A DNA stretch of 64,000 bases from Mangifera indica (Eukaryota; Streptophyta; Magnoliopsida; Sapindales; Anacardiaceae): positions 9,953,537 to 10,017,536 of the forward strand of contig NC_058155.1 of the NCBI RefSeq assembly GCF_011075055.1, in the 5' to 3' direction. The number at the start of each line of letters is the position of its first letter. Positions within the stretch are counted from its first letter, which is position 1. The position numbers were made by a program, and so were the translations under genes. Shown here one piece after another: positions 63,446 to 64,000 of the stretch. Under the pieces are notes generated by a model. The model searched no databases. It had not been told where the DNA came from and saw only the letters and a list, made by a program, of their open reading frames with translations.

Positions 63446-64000
63446 AATTTTTTGATCGAGCAAAACTTAGTCCTTTGGCTTATATAATTAACTCTTCTCT
63501 GATGCCCACTCCCAACAGTTGAGATTTTCCATATTCCCGCCGTTGATGACTCCAACAAAACCACTACAACTACAATTAATTCCATGTGAGAAAACATGGT
63601 GAGCCAGATCCAGAATATTCTCCTCTGCGCTGCCAATTTTTTTAAATGAAAATTATAAAGTTGTATATTGACTTCTGAACTAATGGGTCCAGTAACATTA
63701 TTGAATTGTTGCCCTAAGATATGGTTTAAATAGTAAAAACCCACAATTCTAAAATAGAGAATTTGGGATGAAGTTTCTCCAATAACATATTAAAATATTA
63801 TTCTTGACTAATTTGATATATCAAAGAAAGTGGGAATTTGATGTGCTTAAAATGCAACAACGAAAGTCGGCCCAAACTATAGCCCAATCAATGTCTGGGC
63901 CAATGCAATGACACACTTTGACAAAGTCTGAAACATGGTCTCTGCTTAGAGATGACAAGTCTTTAGCCCACCATTTTTCAAATGAAGAGGATATTTGAAG
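63446..64000. other. right edge of the window, no firm gene
   Basis: On the minus strand, 63633-63487 reads through AEENILDLAHHVFSHG and NCWEWASEKS after a possible acceptor (TTGGCAG); this is coding-like but too short to name. Another overlapping frame (63744-63433) is open but shows no known motif. The rest is AT-rich. Confidence 0.25.

Overview
This window is nuclear DNA from a flowering plant, almost certainly a eudicot. It is very AT-rich, its genes have many short exons with plant-type splice sites, and retrotransposon remnants, MITEs and simple repeats fill the gaps. Every recognisable protein matches a plant family: an AGL17-clade MADS-box factor, CIPK8, an OPT oligopeptide transporter, a PB1-domain protein, a TRAF-type zinc finger and PPR relics. 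The species cannot be fixed from the sequence alone. Exon coordinates below were derived by hand from splice sites, phase continuity and family conservation.

Layout. 1-874: first coding exon (minus strand) and start of intron 1 of a TRAF-type zinc-finger gene that leaves the window on the left. 1.2-9.5 kb: AT-rich intergenic DNA packed with MITEs. 9.8-24.8 kb: seven-exon AGL16-like MADS-box gene (plus) with a 12.5-kb first intron carrying a decayed Copia element. 21.3-26.7 kb, and perhaps to 32.7 kb: phase-consistent exons of an unrecognised minus-strand gene that interlocks with the MADS gene. 27.3-30.2 kb: short LTR, TRIM element and Copia pol remnant. 34.0-34.7 kb: foldback MULE-type MITE with a perfect 9-bp target duplication. 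38.4-40.4 kb: PPR pseudogene split by a hAT-type MITE. 41.9-43.3 kb: pair of 0.6-kb direct repeats. 43.4-43.9 kb: Harbinger-type MITE. 44.6 kb: small conserved-looking gene. 45.5-46.5 kb: OPT gene fragment next to a Ty3 remnant. 47.0-50.1 kb: full-length six-exon OPT gene (minus) with two in-frame stops. 51.4-56.0 kb: CIPK8 (minus, 14 exons) with two likely GC-AG introns and a SINE in intron 8. 57.0-57.7 kb: second TRIM beside a coding-like block. 59.9-61.2 kb: intronless PB1-domain gene (minus). 61.4-64 kb: AT-rich intergenic DNA with two more repeats.

The genes do not form a pathway. CIPK8 is a calcium-sensor-regulated kinase, the MADS gene a transcription factor and the OPT gene a membrane transporter, probably non-functional. 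As I recall them, the Arabidopsis homologues of the TRAF, OPT and PPR loci lie close together on chromosome 1, so part of the window may be an old conserved block. The most interesting local structure is the interlocked antisense arrangement at 21-26 kb.
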